Below are positions 8,744 to 16,739 of a stretch of 64,000 nucleotides of DNA, in pieces. The notes below the pieces were generated by a model. That model did no database searches, was not told the DNA's origin, and was given only the letters and a program-made list of their open reading frames with translations. The position numbers and the translations under genes were made by a program. The stretch comes from Tropicimonas_B omnivorans (lineage in GTDB: Bacteria > Pseudomonadota > Alphaproteobacteria > Rhodobacterales > Rhodobacteraceae), in the NCBI RefSeq assembly GCF_031846565.1, contig NZ_JAVRHL010000001.1:620001-684000 (forward strand), written 5' to 3'. Positions within the stretch are counted from its first letter, which is position 1; the number at the start of each line of letters is the position of its first letter.

Positions 8744-9619
8744 TCAGCGGGTCGGCACCGGCGCGTCGCCACGATAGTCGTAGAAGCCCCGATCCGTCTT
8801 CCGGCCGAGCCAGCCGGCTTCGACGTATTTCGTCAGGAGCGGGCAAGGGCGATACTTGGTATCCGCCAGCCCGTCGTGCAGCACGTTCATGATCGCGAGG
8901 CACGTGTCGAGCCCGATGAAATCCGCCAGCTCCAGCGGCCCCATCGGATGGTTGGTGCCGAGCCGCATCGCGCTGTCGATGGAGGAGACGGAGCCGACGC
9001 CTTCGTAGAGCGTGTAGACCGCCTCGTTGATCATCGGCATCAGGATGCGGTTCACGATGAAGGCGGGGAAATCCTCCGAACTCGCGGCCGTCTTTCCAAG
9101 GGCCTCGACCACCCCCAGGAGCGTCTTGTAGGTCGCTTCGTCGGTCGCGATGCCGCGGATGAGCTCGACCAGCTGCATCACCGGGACAGGGTTCATGAAG
9201 TGGAACCCCATGAACTTTTCCGGCCGGTCCGTGCGGCTCGCGAGGCGCGTGATGGAGATCGACGAGGTGTTGGAGGTCAGGATCGTCTCGGGCTTCAGGT
9301 GCGGGACGAGCTCCTCGAAGATCGCTACCTTCACCGCTTCCCGCTCCGTCGCCGCCTCGATCACGAGGTCCATGCCGCCGAGATCGGACAGCTCAAGCGT
9401 GGTGGCGATGCGGCCAAGGGCGCCGTCCCGCTCCTCCTGGCTGATCTTCTCCTTGGAGACCTGACGGTCGAGGTTCCTCGTGACCGTCTCGATCGCCTTG
9501 TCCAGCGCGGTTTGGTCGATGTCGTTCAGAAGGATGTCGTATCCGGCGAGCGCGAAGACATGGGCGATGCCGCTGCCCATCTGGCCCGCTCCGACGATCC
9601 CCACACGCGTGATATCCAT
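8744..9619 (-). CDS. 3-hydroxybutyryl-CoA dehydrogenase
   Basis: This 291-residue monofunctional enzyme has a Rossmann motif VGIVGAGQMGSGIA at the N-terminus, TSNTSSISIT in the middle, the catalytic-His motif GFHFMNPVPVM and a C-terminal domain with NHPMGPLELADFIGLD. It interconverts 3-hydroxybutyryl-CoA and acetoacetyl-CoA using NAD(P), in fatty-acid or polyhydroxybutyrate metabolism. The ATG at 9619 is chosen because it places the Rossmann motif at residue 6 and follows a GGAG site. A PhaR-like inverted repeat lies 19 bp upstream of the start. Confidence 0.93.
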   Translation of the reverse strand: MDITRVGIVGAGQMGSGIAHVFALAGYDILLNDIDQTALDKAIETVTRNLDRQVSKEKISQEERDGALGRIATTLELSDLGGMDLVIEAATEREAVKVAIFEELVPHLKPETILTSNTSSISITRLASRTDRPEKFMGFHFMNPVPVMQLVELIRGIATDEATYKTLLGVVEALGKTAASSEDFPAFIVNRILMPMINEAVYTLYEGVGSVSSIDSAMRLGTNHPMGPLELADFIGLDTCLAIMNVLHDGLADTKYRPCPLLTKYVEAGWLGRKTDRGFYDYRGDAPVPTR

Positions 9620-9637
9620 GGTCTTGGCGCTCCGTTG

Positions 9638-9648
9638 CTGCACTGCAG
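9638..9648 (-). promoter_or_regulatory. Possible PhaR operator (CTGC-N3-GCAG)
   Basis: CTGCACTGCAG matches the CTGC-N3/4-GCAG site described for the polyhydroxyalkanoate regulator PhaR of Paracoccus. It lies 19-29 bp before the dehydrogenase start codon, where a repressor could act. The motif is short and would occur a few times in 64 kb by chance, so only the position makes it notable. Confidence 0.3.
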
Positions 9649-9785
9649 AGTGTAGCGTCTGCAGCCGTGCGCTCAACCCGCCCGAAAGGACCCGATTCCC
9701 TCGCATTGTACCCTTAGCCGTTTGTCAATTCCCCGGGCGCAAGTTGGGCGCGGGTGAGTCGAAACGGTGCGAAGGGATGAGATCC

Positions 9786-10613
9786 ATGACGTTTGCGCGT
9801 TCGGGTCCGATCCGACTGGACTACGGTCTGTGTCGGTACGGGCAATCGAAACTGATGTGCCGCGGCCCCATGCGCCGCCTCAAGGGCGATTACGTCACCT
9901 TCCTCGGCGGGACGGAGACGTTCGGCAAGTTCGTCGAACGGCCCTATCCCGCGCTGCTCGACGAGCGGCTCGGGGCGACGATGATCAACATGGCCGCGAA
10001 CAATGCGGGTGCGGATGCCCACGGGCTGGACGAGGATCTTCTCGCGCGCGCCAGCGACGGGGCGGCCTGCGTGATCCAGATTACCGGGGCGCCCTACGTT
10101 TCCAATCGTCTCTATTCGGTCCATCCCCGGCGGAACGACCGGTTCATCATGGCATCGCCCAGGCTGAGGGAAAGCTTCCCCGAGTTCGACTTCACCGAGA
10201 TCGCCTTCGTCGGCCACCTGATGCGGCGTCTGCGAGAGGTCGCTCCGGAGCGGGTGGCGGAGCTCGAGGACGAGCTCAGGCGCGCATGGCTCGCACGGAT
10301 GAAGCGCATGTTCGATGCGATTGCCGCGCCGAAGATCCTCCTTTGGATCGGCGAGGCTGCCCCTCCGCCCATCGGTGGGCACATCGCCGGGAAACGCGCG
10401 CCGCAGATCGTGGATCGGGGCATGATCGACGTGCTGAGGCCATCCGTGGAGGCCTATGTCGAGGTGGTGATCTCACCCCACGCCCGCGCGGCCGGCACGC
10501 GGGGAATGCTCCATTCGCTGATGGAAAAGCCCGCGGCGCAGGCCGTACCGAACCTGCGTGCCCATGCCGAGGTCGCGGACGCACTCGAGCCGACCCTTTC
10601 GGGATGGCTCTAG
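9786..10613 (+). CDS. DUF6473 family protein of unknown function
   Basis: This 275-residue protein has no signal peptide or membrane helix. It matches a family common in Rhodobacteraceae, recognisable by CRGP near the N-terminus, FLGGTETFGKFVERPYP and a NMAANNAGADA segment that recalls the first strand and turn of SGNH/GDSL-like folds. KILLWIGEAAPPP lies in the middle. The ATG at 9786 is preferred because AAGGG lies 9 nt before it; an ATG at 9777 is possible. The neighbours (hbd, hemC) give no functional clue. Confidence 0.65.
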   Translation: MTFARSGPIRLDYGLCRYGQSKLMCRGPMRRLKGDYVTFLGGTETFGKFVERPYPALLDERLGATMINMAANNAGADAHGLDEDLLARASDGAACVIQITGAPYVSNRLYSVHPRRNDRFIMASPRLRESFPEFDFTEIAFVGHLMRRLREVAPERVAELEDELRRAWLARMKRMFDAIAAPKILLWIGEAAPPPIGGHIAGKRAPQIVDRGMIDVLRPSVEAYVEVVISPHARAAGTRGMLHSLMEKPAAQAVPNLRAHAEVADALEPTLSGWL

Positions 10614-10620
10614 GCGGCGG

Positions 10621-11562
10621 TCAGGTCCGCCAGTCGAAGAAGCCGGGGCCGGCCTGTTCGAGAAGCCTCAGTGCCATCGCCCGGCCGAGCTCCGCGCCGT
10701 CTTCGACCGGCGCGACCTGCGTTTCTCCGATGGCCTCGGAGCCGTCCGGGCGCAGCACTTCCCCGGTAAGGCGGAGGGCGCCGTCCTCGAATTCCGCGAG
10801 GCCGGCGATGGGTGTCTCGCAGGACCCGTCAAGCGTGGCGAGGAAGGCGCGCTCGGCTGCAAGAAGAAGGCCGGTTTCCTCGTGGTGGATCGCGGCGAGA
10901 AGCCGGTCGATGTCCTCGTCGCCGATCCGCCGCTCGATCCCGATGGCGCCTTGCGCCACGGCAGGCAGCATCGAGCGGACCGGGACGGGCTGCCGCGGCA
11001 CCTCGTCTCCCATGCCGAGGCGCGACAGGCCAGCGCAGGCGAGGAAGGTCGCACCCGCCACACCGTCCTCCAGCTTCTTCAGCCGCGTCTGAACGTTGCC
11101 GCGAAATTCGACCACGGTGAGGTCCGGCCGCTTGTAGAGCACCTGGGCCCGCCGCCTCAGGGAGGATGTCCCGACGACGCTGCCCTGCGGCAGATCGTCG
11201 AAGGCGGAGCCCGCCAGCGTGACGAAGGCGTCCCGCGGGTCCTCTCGCGGCAGGTAGGTGTCGAGGACGAGGCCGGCGGGTTGTTCGGAGGGCATGTCCT
11301 TCATCGAGTGGACCGCGATGTCGATGCCACCGGTCAGGAGCTGCTGCTCGATCTCGCGGGTGAAGAGGCCCTTCCCGCCAATTTCCTTCAGCGGCCGGTC
11401 GATGACGCGGTCGCCGGTGGTGCGGATGGGCACGATGGCGAAGGCGGTCTCCGGCAGGTCGTGCGCCGCCATCAGACGGTCCCGGGTCTCGTAGGCCTGG
11501 GCGAGGGCGAGCGGGGAGCCGCGGGTGCCGATGCGGAGCGGGCGGTCGGGAGAGAGTGTCAT
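10621..11562 (-). CDS. hemC: Hydroxymethylbilane synthase (porphobilinogen deaminase)
   Basis: HemC joins four porphobilinogen units into hydroxymethylbilane in tetrapyrrole synthesis. The 313-residue protein has RIGTRGSPLALAQA at the N-terminus, the STHSMKD-like AVHSMKDMP, GTSSLRR, and the cofactor-binding Cys in LDGSCETPIAG. The ATG at 11562 gives the family's usual start close to the first strand. It is divergent from hemE, with 94 bp between start codons, and converges with the DUF6473 gene. hemD lies 3 kb away. Confidence 0.96.
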   Translation of the reverse strand: MTLSPDRPLRIGTRGSPLALAQAYETRDRLMAAHDLPETAFAIVPIRTTGDRVIDRPLKEIGGKGLFTREIEQQLLTGGIDIAVHSMKDMPSEQPAGLVLDTYLPREDPRDAFVTLAGSAFDDLPQGSVVGTSSLRRRAQVLYKRPDLTVVEFRGNVQTRLKKLEDGVAGATFLACAGLSRLGMGDEVPRQPVPVRSMLPAVAQGAIGIERRIGDEDIDRLLAAIHHEETGLLLAAERAFLATLDGSCETPIAGLAEFEDGALRLTGEVLRPDGSEAIGETQVAPVEDGAELGRAMALRLLEQAGPGFFDWRT

Positions 11563-11656
11563 GGGGCCACTCGATACGGAACGTGCCGCGCACGGGCAAG
11601 CCGCCTTGACACCGGGCGCGCCGGCGGCGAGGCCTCCGGTCGCAATGGAGGGCGCG

Positions 11657-12688
11657 ATGGCTGACAAGACGATCCTTAGGGCGCTGGCGGGGGAAACGCT
11701 TCCGGTCCCGCCGATCTGGATGATGCGGCAGGCGGGGCGCTACCTGCCCGAATACCGCGCGACGCGGGCGAAGGCGGGGGACTTCCTGTCGCTGTGCTAC
11801 AACCCCGAGCTTGCCGCAGAGGTCACGCTCCAGCCGATCCGCCGCTACGGCTTCGACGCCGCGATCCTGTTCGCCGATATCCTCCTCGTGCCTCAGGCGC
11901 TGGGCGCGGATCTGTGGTTCGTGACCGGCGAGGGGCCGCGGCTGTCCACCATCACCTCGGAGGCCGACATGGCCCGTCTGGGCGATCCGAAGGACGTGCA
12001 CGAGACGCTGTCCCCGATCTACCAGACCTTGCGCATCCTCAAGGGAGAACTGCCGAAGGAGACGACGCTGATCGGCTTTGCCGGTGCGCCCTGGACCGTC
12101 GCGACCTACATGATCGCCGGGCGCGGCACGCCCGACCAGGGGCCAGCCCATGCGTTGAAGGGGGAGAATCGCCCTGTCTTCGAGGCGCTCCTGTCGAAGA
12201 TCACGGCGGCGACCATCGAGTACCTGTCCGCGCAGGCCGATGCCGGCGCGGAAGTCCTGAAGCTGTTCGATTCCTGGGCCGGATCGCTGGAGGGAGAGGC
12301 GTTCGAGCGCTACGCCGTCCGCCCCGCCGCGGAGATCATCGCCGCCCTGAAGGCGCGTCATCCGGGCGTGCCGGTCATCGCCTTCCCGCGCGGCGCGGGC
12401 TCCCGGTTCAAGGGGTTCGCACGGGCGACCGGCGCCGATTGCGTCGCTTTGGACGAGAGCACTGACCTCGCCTGGGCGGCGTCGCACGTTCAGACCGATG
12501 GCTGCGTGCAGGGCAATCTCGCCTCGCGGCACATGGTCACGGGCGGCGAGGATCTGGTGCGGGAGACCCGCGCCATCGTGGACGCCTTCTCGAACGGCCC
12601 CCACATCTTCAACCTCGGTCACGGGATCACGCCCGACGCCGATCCGGACAATGTCCACCGCATGATCGAGGCGGTGCGGGGCGCCTGA
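11657..12688 (+). CDS. hemE: Uroporphyrinogen decarboxylase
   Basis: HemE removes four carboxyl groups from uroporphyrinogen III to give coproporphyrinogen III. The 343-residue protein shows both family signatures, WMMRQAGRYLPEYR near residue 25 and GFAGAPWTVATYMI near residue 140, and FPRGAG further on. The ATG at 11657 is chosen over 11645 because GGAGGG lies just before it and the protein then starts near the family start. Its stop codon lies in the loop of a GC hairpin shared with the convergent EVE gene. Confidence 0.96.
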   Translation: MADKTILRALAGETLPVPPIWMMRQAGRYLPEYRATRAKAGDFLSLCYNPELAAEVTLQPIRRYGFDAAILFADILLVPQALGADLWFVTGEGPRLSTITSEADMARLGDPKDVHETLSPIYQTLRILKGELPKETTLIGFAGAPWTVATYMIAGRGTPDQGPAHALKGENRPVFEALLSKITAATIEYLSAQADAGAEVLKLFDSWAGSLEGEAFERYAVRPAAEIIAALKARHPGVPVIAFPRGAGSRFKGFARATGADCVALDESTDLAWAASHVQTDGCVQGNLASRHMVTGGEDLVRETRAIVDAFSNGPHIFNLGHGITPDADPDNVHRMIEAVRGA

Positions 12689-12696
12689 CGCCCCGC
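12676..12696. terminator. Hairpin at the hemE 3' end
   Basis: GCGGGGCG and CGCCCCGC form a perfect 8-bp stem with a 5-nt loop; the loop and the start of the right arm contain the hemE stop codon. It sits at the convergent hemE/EVE junction. There is no U-tract. Confidence 0.45.
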
Positions 12697-12703
12697 GCGC
12701 CGA

Positions 12704-13117
12704 TCAGAGGCCGCCCAGCTCCCTGACGATGTCCCATTCCGCAGGGGTCACCGGCTGGACGGAGAGGCGGGAATTGTTGACGAGCACCATCTCCGACAGG
12801 CGCGGATCGGCCTTGCACATGTCGAGCGAGACGGGGTTGGGAACGGGCTCCACCGCGCGGATGTCGACGCATTCCCAGCGCGCGTCCTCGGTGGTGCTGT
12901 CGGGGTGCGCCTCGGCGCAGACCTCGACGATGCCGACGATCTCCCGTGTCGTCTGGGAGTGGTAGAAGAAGCCGAGATCACCGACCTTCATCTGCCGCAT
13001 GTTGTTGCGCGCCTGGTAGTTGCGCACGCCATCCCACTCTTCCCCCTCGGCGCCCTTGGCGACCTGGTCCTCCCAGGACCACACGTTCGGTTCGGACTTG
13101 AAGAGCCAGTACGCCAT
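12704..13117 (-). CDS. EVE domain protein
   Basis: A 137-residue single-domain protein beginning MAYWLFKSEPNVWSWED, with WDGVRNYQARNNMR and VGDLGFFYHS, the hallmark blocks of the EVE (PUA-like) fold that binds modified bases. Bacterial stand-alone EVE proteins are widespread and their biological role is poorly defined. Its ATG overlaps the stop of the upstream YciI gene by one base, so the two are probably co-transcribed. It converges on hemE. Confidence 0.9.
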   Translation of the reverse strand: MAYWLFKSEPNVWSWEDQVAKGAEGEEWDGVRNYQARNNMRQMKVGDLGFFYHSQTTREIVGIVEVCAEAHPDSTTEDARWECVDIRAVEPVPNPVSLDMCKADPRLSEMVLVNNSRLSVQPVTPAEWDIVRELGGL

Positions 13118-13389
13118 CAGCCAATCACCTTGTTCCATTCCGACACGGCGATGTCGGCGAACAGGCCGGCCTTGTTGTAGGGGTCGTCCTTCGCCCAGGA
13201 CTGCGCGGTCTCGAGGTCGGGCGCATCGAGAACGATGAGCGAGCCTGCCATCTCTCCGCTGTCGTCGAGGAGCGGCCCGGCCATCTCGACCATGCCGGTC
13301 GCCTCGATATAGGCGAGATGGGCGGCGCGGGTGTCCTTGCGCACCTGGAGCTTGTTCGGCTTGTCTTTGCAGATCAGGGCAACGCGCAT
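13117..13389 (-). CDS. YciI-like protein
   Basis: A 90-residue protein of the YciI fold (dimeric ferredoxin-like alpha/beta). MRVALICKDKP at the start, a conserved H in AAHLAYIEA, the LDAPDLETAQSWAKDDPYNKAGLF block and a C-terminal W are typical. Family members have no settled physiological role; some resemble dehydrochlorinase-type enzymes. It is the first gene of a two-gene unit with the EVE gene, downstream of tsaD on the same strand. Confidence 0.88.
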   Translation of the reverse strand: MRVALICKDKPNKLQVRKDTRAAHLAYIEATGMVEMAGPLLDDSGEMAGSLIVLDAPDLETAQSWAKDDPYNKAGLFADIAVSEWNKVIG

Positions 13390-13458
13390 GGCGGCCTCCC
13401 GGGATGTTCGTGTCAGCGGCGCAATCTGGCGCCTGGTCGGAGGGGGCGCAACCCGCGA

Positions 13459-14553
13459 TCAGGCCTTGGCGCCCTTTCGCCCACCGCCGATCAGGGCCGG
13501 GCTCGATGTGTCGAGGGGCCATCGGGGACGAGCGCCAAGGTCCATTCCGTCCCGGTGGCCCGCACGTATCCGCTCGATCCCGGCCCATGCGATCATCGCG
13601 GCATTGTCGGTGCAGAGGGGCAAGGGCGGGGCAATGAAGCGCGCGCCGGCACCTGCCGCGACGGTTTCGAGCCGCGATCTGATCGCTTCGTTTGCCGCGA
13701 CCCCACCGGCCACCGCGAAGGACGGGGCCGTGGGCGCCTCCTCCTCCATGTAGACCGCGAGGGCCCGGCGGGACTTCTCGGCGAGGACATCCGCGACGGC
13801 GGCCTGGAACGACGCGCAAAGATCGGCGCGGCGGCGTTCGGGCAACCCGCCATGCTCGGCCACATCGGCGTCGCGCGCGCGCAGGAGGGCGGTCTTCAGC
13901 CCCGAGAAACTCATGTCGCAGCCCGGGCGGTCGAGAAGCGGGCGCGGAAAGCGGATCGCTCCCGGATCACCGCCCGCCGCGACGCGCTCCACGTGCGGAC
14001 CGCCGGGCTGCGGCAGGGCGAGAAGCCGCGCACATTTGTCGAATGCCTCTCCCGGTGCGTCGTCGATGGTGCCGCCGAGACGGCGAAAGTCGTCCGGACC
14101 GCGCACGATCAGGAACTGGCAATGCCCTCCGGAGACGAGCAGCATGAGGTAGGGATAGGGCAGATGGTCCGTCAGTCGCGGGGTGAGGGCATGCCCGGCG
14201 AGATGGTTCACCCCGACGAGTGGCAGCCCGGTACCGAACGCGATCCCCTTCGCGCACATGACACCGGACAGGACGCCGCCGATCAGCCCCGGCCCGGCGG
14301 TGACCGCGATGCCGGACAGCTCAGCAAGGCGGGTCCCGGCTACCGCAAGCGCCGCCTCGACCGCGATATCGAGCCTCTCGGCATGGGCGCGGGCGGCAAG
14401 TTCGGGCACGACACCGCCATAGGCGGCATGGAGCGCGGCCTGTCCCGTCACCTCGGAGGACAGGATTTCGCCGTCGCTTCGGACCACCGCGGCGGCCGTG
14501 TCGTCGCAACTCGATTCGATGCCGAGCATGAGGAAGGGATCGCACATGGTCAT
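13459..14553 (-). CDS. tsaD: tRNA N6-adenosine threonylcarbamoyltransferase
   Basis: TsaD transfers the threonylcarbamoyl group to A37 of tRNAs reading ANN codons, together with TsaB and TsaE. The 364-residue protein has LGIESSCDDTA at the N-terminus, the metal-binding NHLAGHAL, LLVSGGHCQ, PGGP, DMSFSGLKTAL and AVAGGVAANEAIR. The ATG at 14553 follows a GGAG site; ATGs at 14547 and 14529 are alternatives. It is divergent from hemD, as in many alphaproteobacteria. Confidence 0.96.
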   Translation of the reverse strand: MTMCDPFLMLGIESSCDDTAAAVVRSDGEILSSEVTGQAALHAAYGGVVPELAARAHAERLDIAVEAALAVAGTRLAELSGIAVTAGPGLIGGVLSGVMCAKGIAFGTGLPLVGVNHLAGHALTPRLTDHLPYPYLMLLVSGGHCQFLIVRGPDDFRRLGGTIDDAPGEAFDKCARLLALPQPGGPHVERVAAGGDPGAIRFPRPLLDRPGCDMSFSGLKTALLRARDADVAEHGGLPERRRADLCASFQAAVADVLAEKSRRALAVYMEEEAPTAPSFAVAGGVAANEAIRSRLETVAAGAGARFIAPPLPLCTDNAAMIAWAGIERIRAGHRDGMDLGARPRWPLDTSSPALIGGGRKGAKA

Positions 14554-14626
14554 CGCGGCGGCTCCGGGGCAGGATGGCCCGCAGATAGACCGCCCCGCCC
14601 CCCTTGTGAACCTGGTCCAACCGCCT

Positions 14627-15340
14627 TTGTCCCTTTCCCGCGCCACGCTTCTGCTGACCCGTCCGCGCGCCGCCTCCGAGCGGTTCGCCGCGATGCTGCG
14701 CGATTGGCCTGCGCTCGGCGGTCTGCCGGTCCTGATCGCGCCCGTCATGGAGATCGTGCGCCTGCCCGCGCCGCAGGACGTGCTGGAGGATGCGGGCGGC
14801 GTCGTCTTCACGTCGGTGAACGCGGTCGAGGCGCTGGGCCTGCCGGGGGCGGGGCGGCCGGCATGGTGCGTCGGACCCGCAACGGCGCAGGCGGCCCGAG
14901 CCGCGGGGTTCACGGTCCGGCTGGTGGCGCGGGACGCCGAGGAACTCGTGGCGACGATGATAGGGGCCCCCGAAGCGGGGCGCCTCGTTCATGTCGGCGG
15001 GCGGCACAGGCGCGGACGCGTGGCGGAGCGGCTGACGGCGGCGGGTTGGTGCTGCGATCCGGTCTGCGTCTACGATCAGGTGCCGCGGCCCATCGGAATT
15101 GCTGCACAGACGCTTCTCGGCGGACGTGATCCGGTCCTCGTTCCGGTCTTTTCGCCCCGCAGCGCGGCTCTCTTTCCGGGGCATGGGAGCGCGCCCCTGC
15201 ATCTCGCCGCGATCAGCGCCGCGGCCGCCGAGGCATGGGCCGGACCGCCCCCGGCTGACGTTCGTATCGCGCCCGAACCCGATGCGAACGGAGTCGCCCG
15301 GGCGCTCGGCGCGTTGATTAATCCCGCATGCTCGCCTTGA
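14627..15340 (+). CDS. hemD: Uroporphyrinogen-III synthase
   Basis: HemD cyclises hydroxymethylbilane with D-ring inversion. The family is poorly conserved. Here a LLTRPRAASERFA start, VVFTSVNAVEAL, WCVGPATAQAARAAGF, and an HVGGRHRRGRVAERLTAAG block give the two-domain pattern. No ATG fits well: TTG at 14627 yields 237 residues with the family's short N-terminus, and GTG at 14606 is the alternative; neither has a clear ribosome site. Its position before the mitofilin-like and HemY-like genes is the standard alphaproteobacterial context. Confidence 0.85.
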   Translation: MSLSRATLLLTRPRAASERFAAMLRDWPALGGLPVLIAPVMEIVRLPAPQDVLEDAGGVVFTSVNAVEALGLPGAGRPAWCVGPATAQAARAAGFTVRLVARDAEELVATMIGAPEAGRLVHVGGRHRRGRVAERLTAAGWCCDPVCVYDQVPRPIGIAAQTLLGGRDPVLVPVFSPRSAALFPGHGSAPLHLAAISAAAAEAWAGPPPADVRIAPEPDANGVARALGALINPACSP

Positions 15341-15419
15341 GGGCCCATGGACCCCAAGCTAAGTTGATCCGGGCCCGGCAGATTTCTGCCGTGCCGAACA
15401 CCAGTGGAGAGGGACCGGC

Positions 15420-16727
15420 GTGACAGATCAGACGACCCGATCAGACGAGGCCGCCGGCCTGCACGGCGCCGCGCGCCGCACCCACGGTGTCGGATATACA
15501 GCAGCGGACAAGACGACAGCGGATAAGGCGACGGACGCCGCGACACCGGTCGCCAGGGGCAGCGTCCCCAGTGCCGGAACGCGTGCCGCGTCCAAGCCCG
15601 CGGCAGAACCGGCGCCCGCCAAACCCGCTCCGGTCGATGAACCTGCTGCGCAGGATACGCCCGCGACCACGGTTACATCCAAGTCCACGGACCGCCCCCG
15701 GTCCGATGCCGCGGCGTCCCGCGGCGGCACACCGACGCCACCGCCTTCGACACCTGCGCGGTCCGGAGGCGGCGGTGGCTTCCTGGGCGGTCTGATCGGC
15801 GGGATCGTTGCCGCCGCCCTCGTGGTGTTGCTCGCCCCGTTCGTTCTGCCCGCGACATGGATGGGCGCCGATGACGGCACTGCGCTCGATGGGGTCAGCA
15901 CAGAGGTCGAAACCGTCCGGACGGACCTCGATGGCGCTTCGGCGCGGATCGAAGAGCAATCAGGGCAGATCGGCGCGCTGACGGAGCGGCTCGATTCGCA
16001 GACCGCTGACCAGCAAGGGTCCCTGTCAGCCCTGAACGATCAGCTCGCCGACCTCACGGACCGCGTCGACGCCCTCGAGCGACGGCCGGTGGACAGCAGC
16101 GACGACGAGGAGATCGAGGCCGCCCTCAGCGCCTACCGGGCCGAGGTCGCCCGGCTCCGCGAGGATGTCGCGGCGCAATCGCAGGACATGCAGCGCCAGC
16201 TGGAGGAAGCCTCCGCCAACGCGGAAGCGGCGTCCCGCGCCGAAGCGGCGGCCGGCCGCGCCGCGCTCCTCTCCCGGATCCGCGATACGCTCGATACGGG
16301 CGCGCCCTACGACGACCTTCTTGCCGAGCTGGACACGACGCCGCCGGAGGCGCTGGCCGCCGCCGCACCGGACGGCGTGGCGACCCTCGCCGAACTTCAG
16401 GACCGCTTTCCCGAGCATGCCCGTTCCGCACTGGCCGCGTCGGCCAATGACGGTGACATCGGGGAGGGCAACGCCCTGACCCGCTTCGCCCGGTCCCAGC
16501 TCGGCGCCCGTTCCATCGCACCGCGCGAGGGAGACGATCCCGACGCGATCCTCAGCCGTGCGGAGGCCGCGCTGCGCTCCGGCGATCTGGAGGAGGCGGT
16601 GGCCGAGGTCCGCTCGCTTCCCGAGGTTCCCGCCGAAGAGATGCAGCCCTGGACAGATGCCGCCACCGAGCGGGCCGATGCCATTGCCGCGCTGGAGGAC
16701 ATGTCCTCCGCCGAGACAGAGAATTAA
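15420..16727 (+). CDS. Mitofilin-like inner-membrane protein (COG4223)
   Basis: This 435-residue protein has a long, low-complexity Ala/Thr/Pro-rich cytoplasmic N-terminus, one membrane helix at about residues 120-143 preceded by a glycine run, a coiled coil at about 160-265, and a helical C-terminal domain. This is the bacterial counterpart of mitochondrial Mic60, implicated in intracytoplasmic membrane shape. The GTG start follows GGAGAGGGA at good spacing. It lies between hemD and the HemY-like gene, 12 bp before the latter, a gene order conserved across alphaproteobacteria. Confidence 0.85.
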   Translation: MTDQTTRSDEAAGLHGAARRTHGVGYTAADKTTADKATDAATPVARGSVPSAGTRAASKPAAEPAPAKPAPVDEPAAQDTPATTVTSKSTDRPRSDAAASRGGTPTPPPSTPARSGGGGGFLGGLIGGIVAAALVVLLAPFVLPATWMGADDGTALDGVSTEVETVRTDLDGASARIEEQSGQIGALTERLDSQTADQQGSLSALNDQLADLTDRVDALERRPVDSSDDEEIEAALSAYRAEVARLREDVAAQSQDMQRQLEEASANAEAASRAEAAAGRAALLSRIRDTLDTGAPYDDLLAELDTTPPEALAAAAPDGVATLAELQDRFPEHARSALAASANDGDIGEGNALTRFARSQLGARSIAPREGDDPDAILSRAEAALRSGDLEEAVAEVRSLPEVPAEEMQPWTDAATERADAIAALEDMSSAETEN

Positions 16728-16739
16728 GGACGTACGCGA

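Noticed and set aside
11563..11656. hemC-hemE gap as a Caulobacter-type origin next to hemE
   Set aside because: It is only 94 bp and has no repeats or AT-rich unwinding region.
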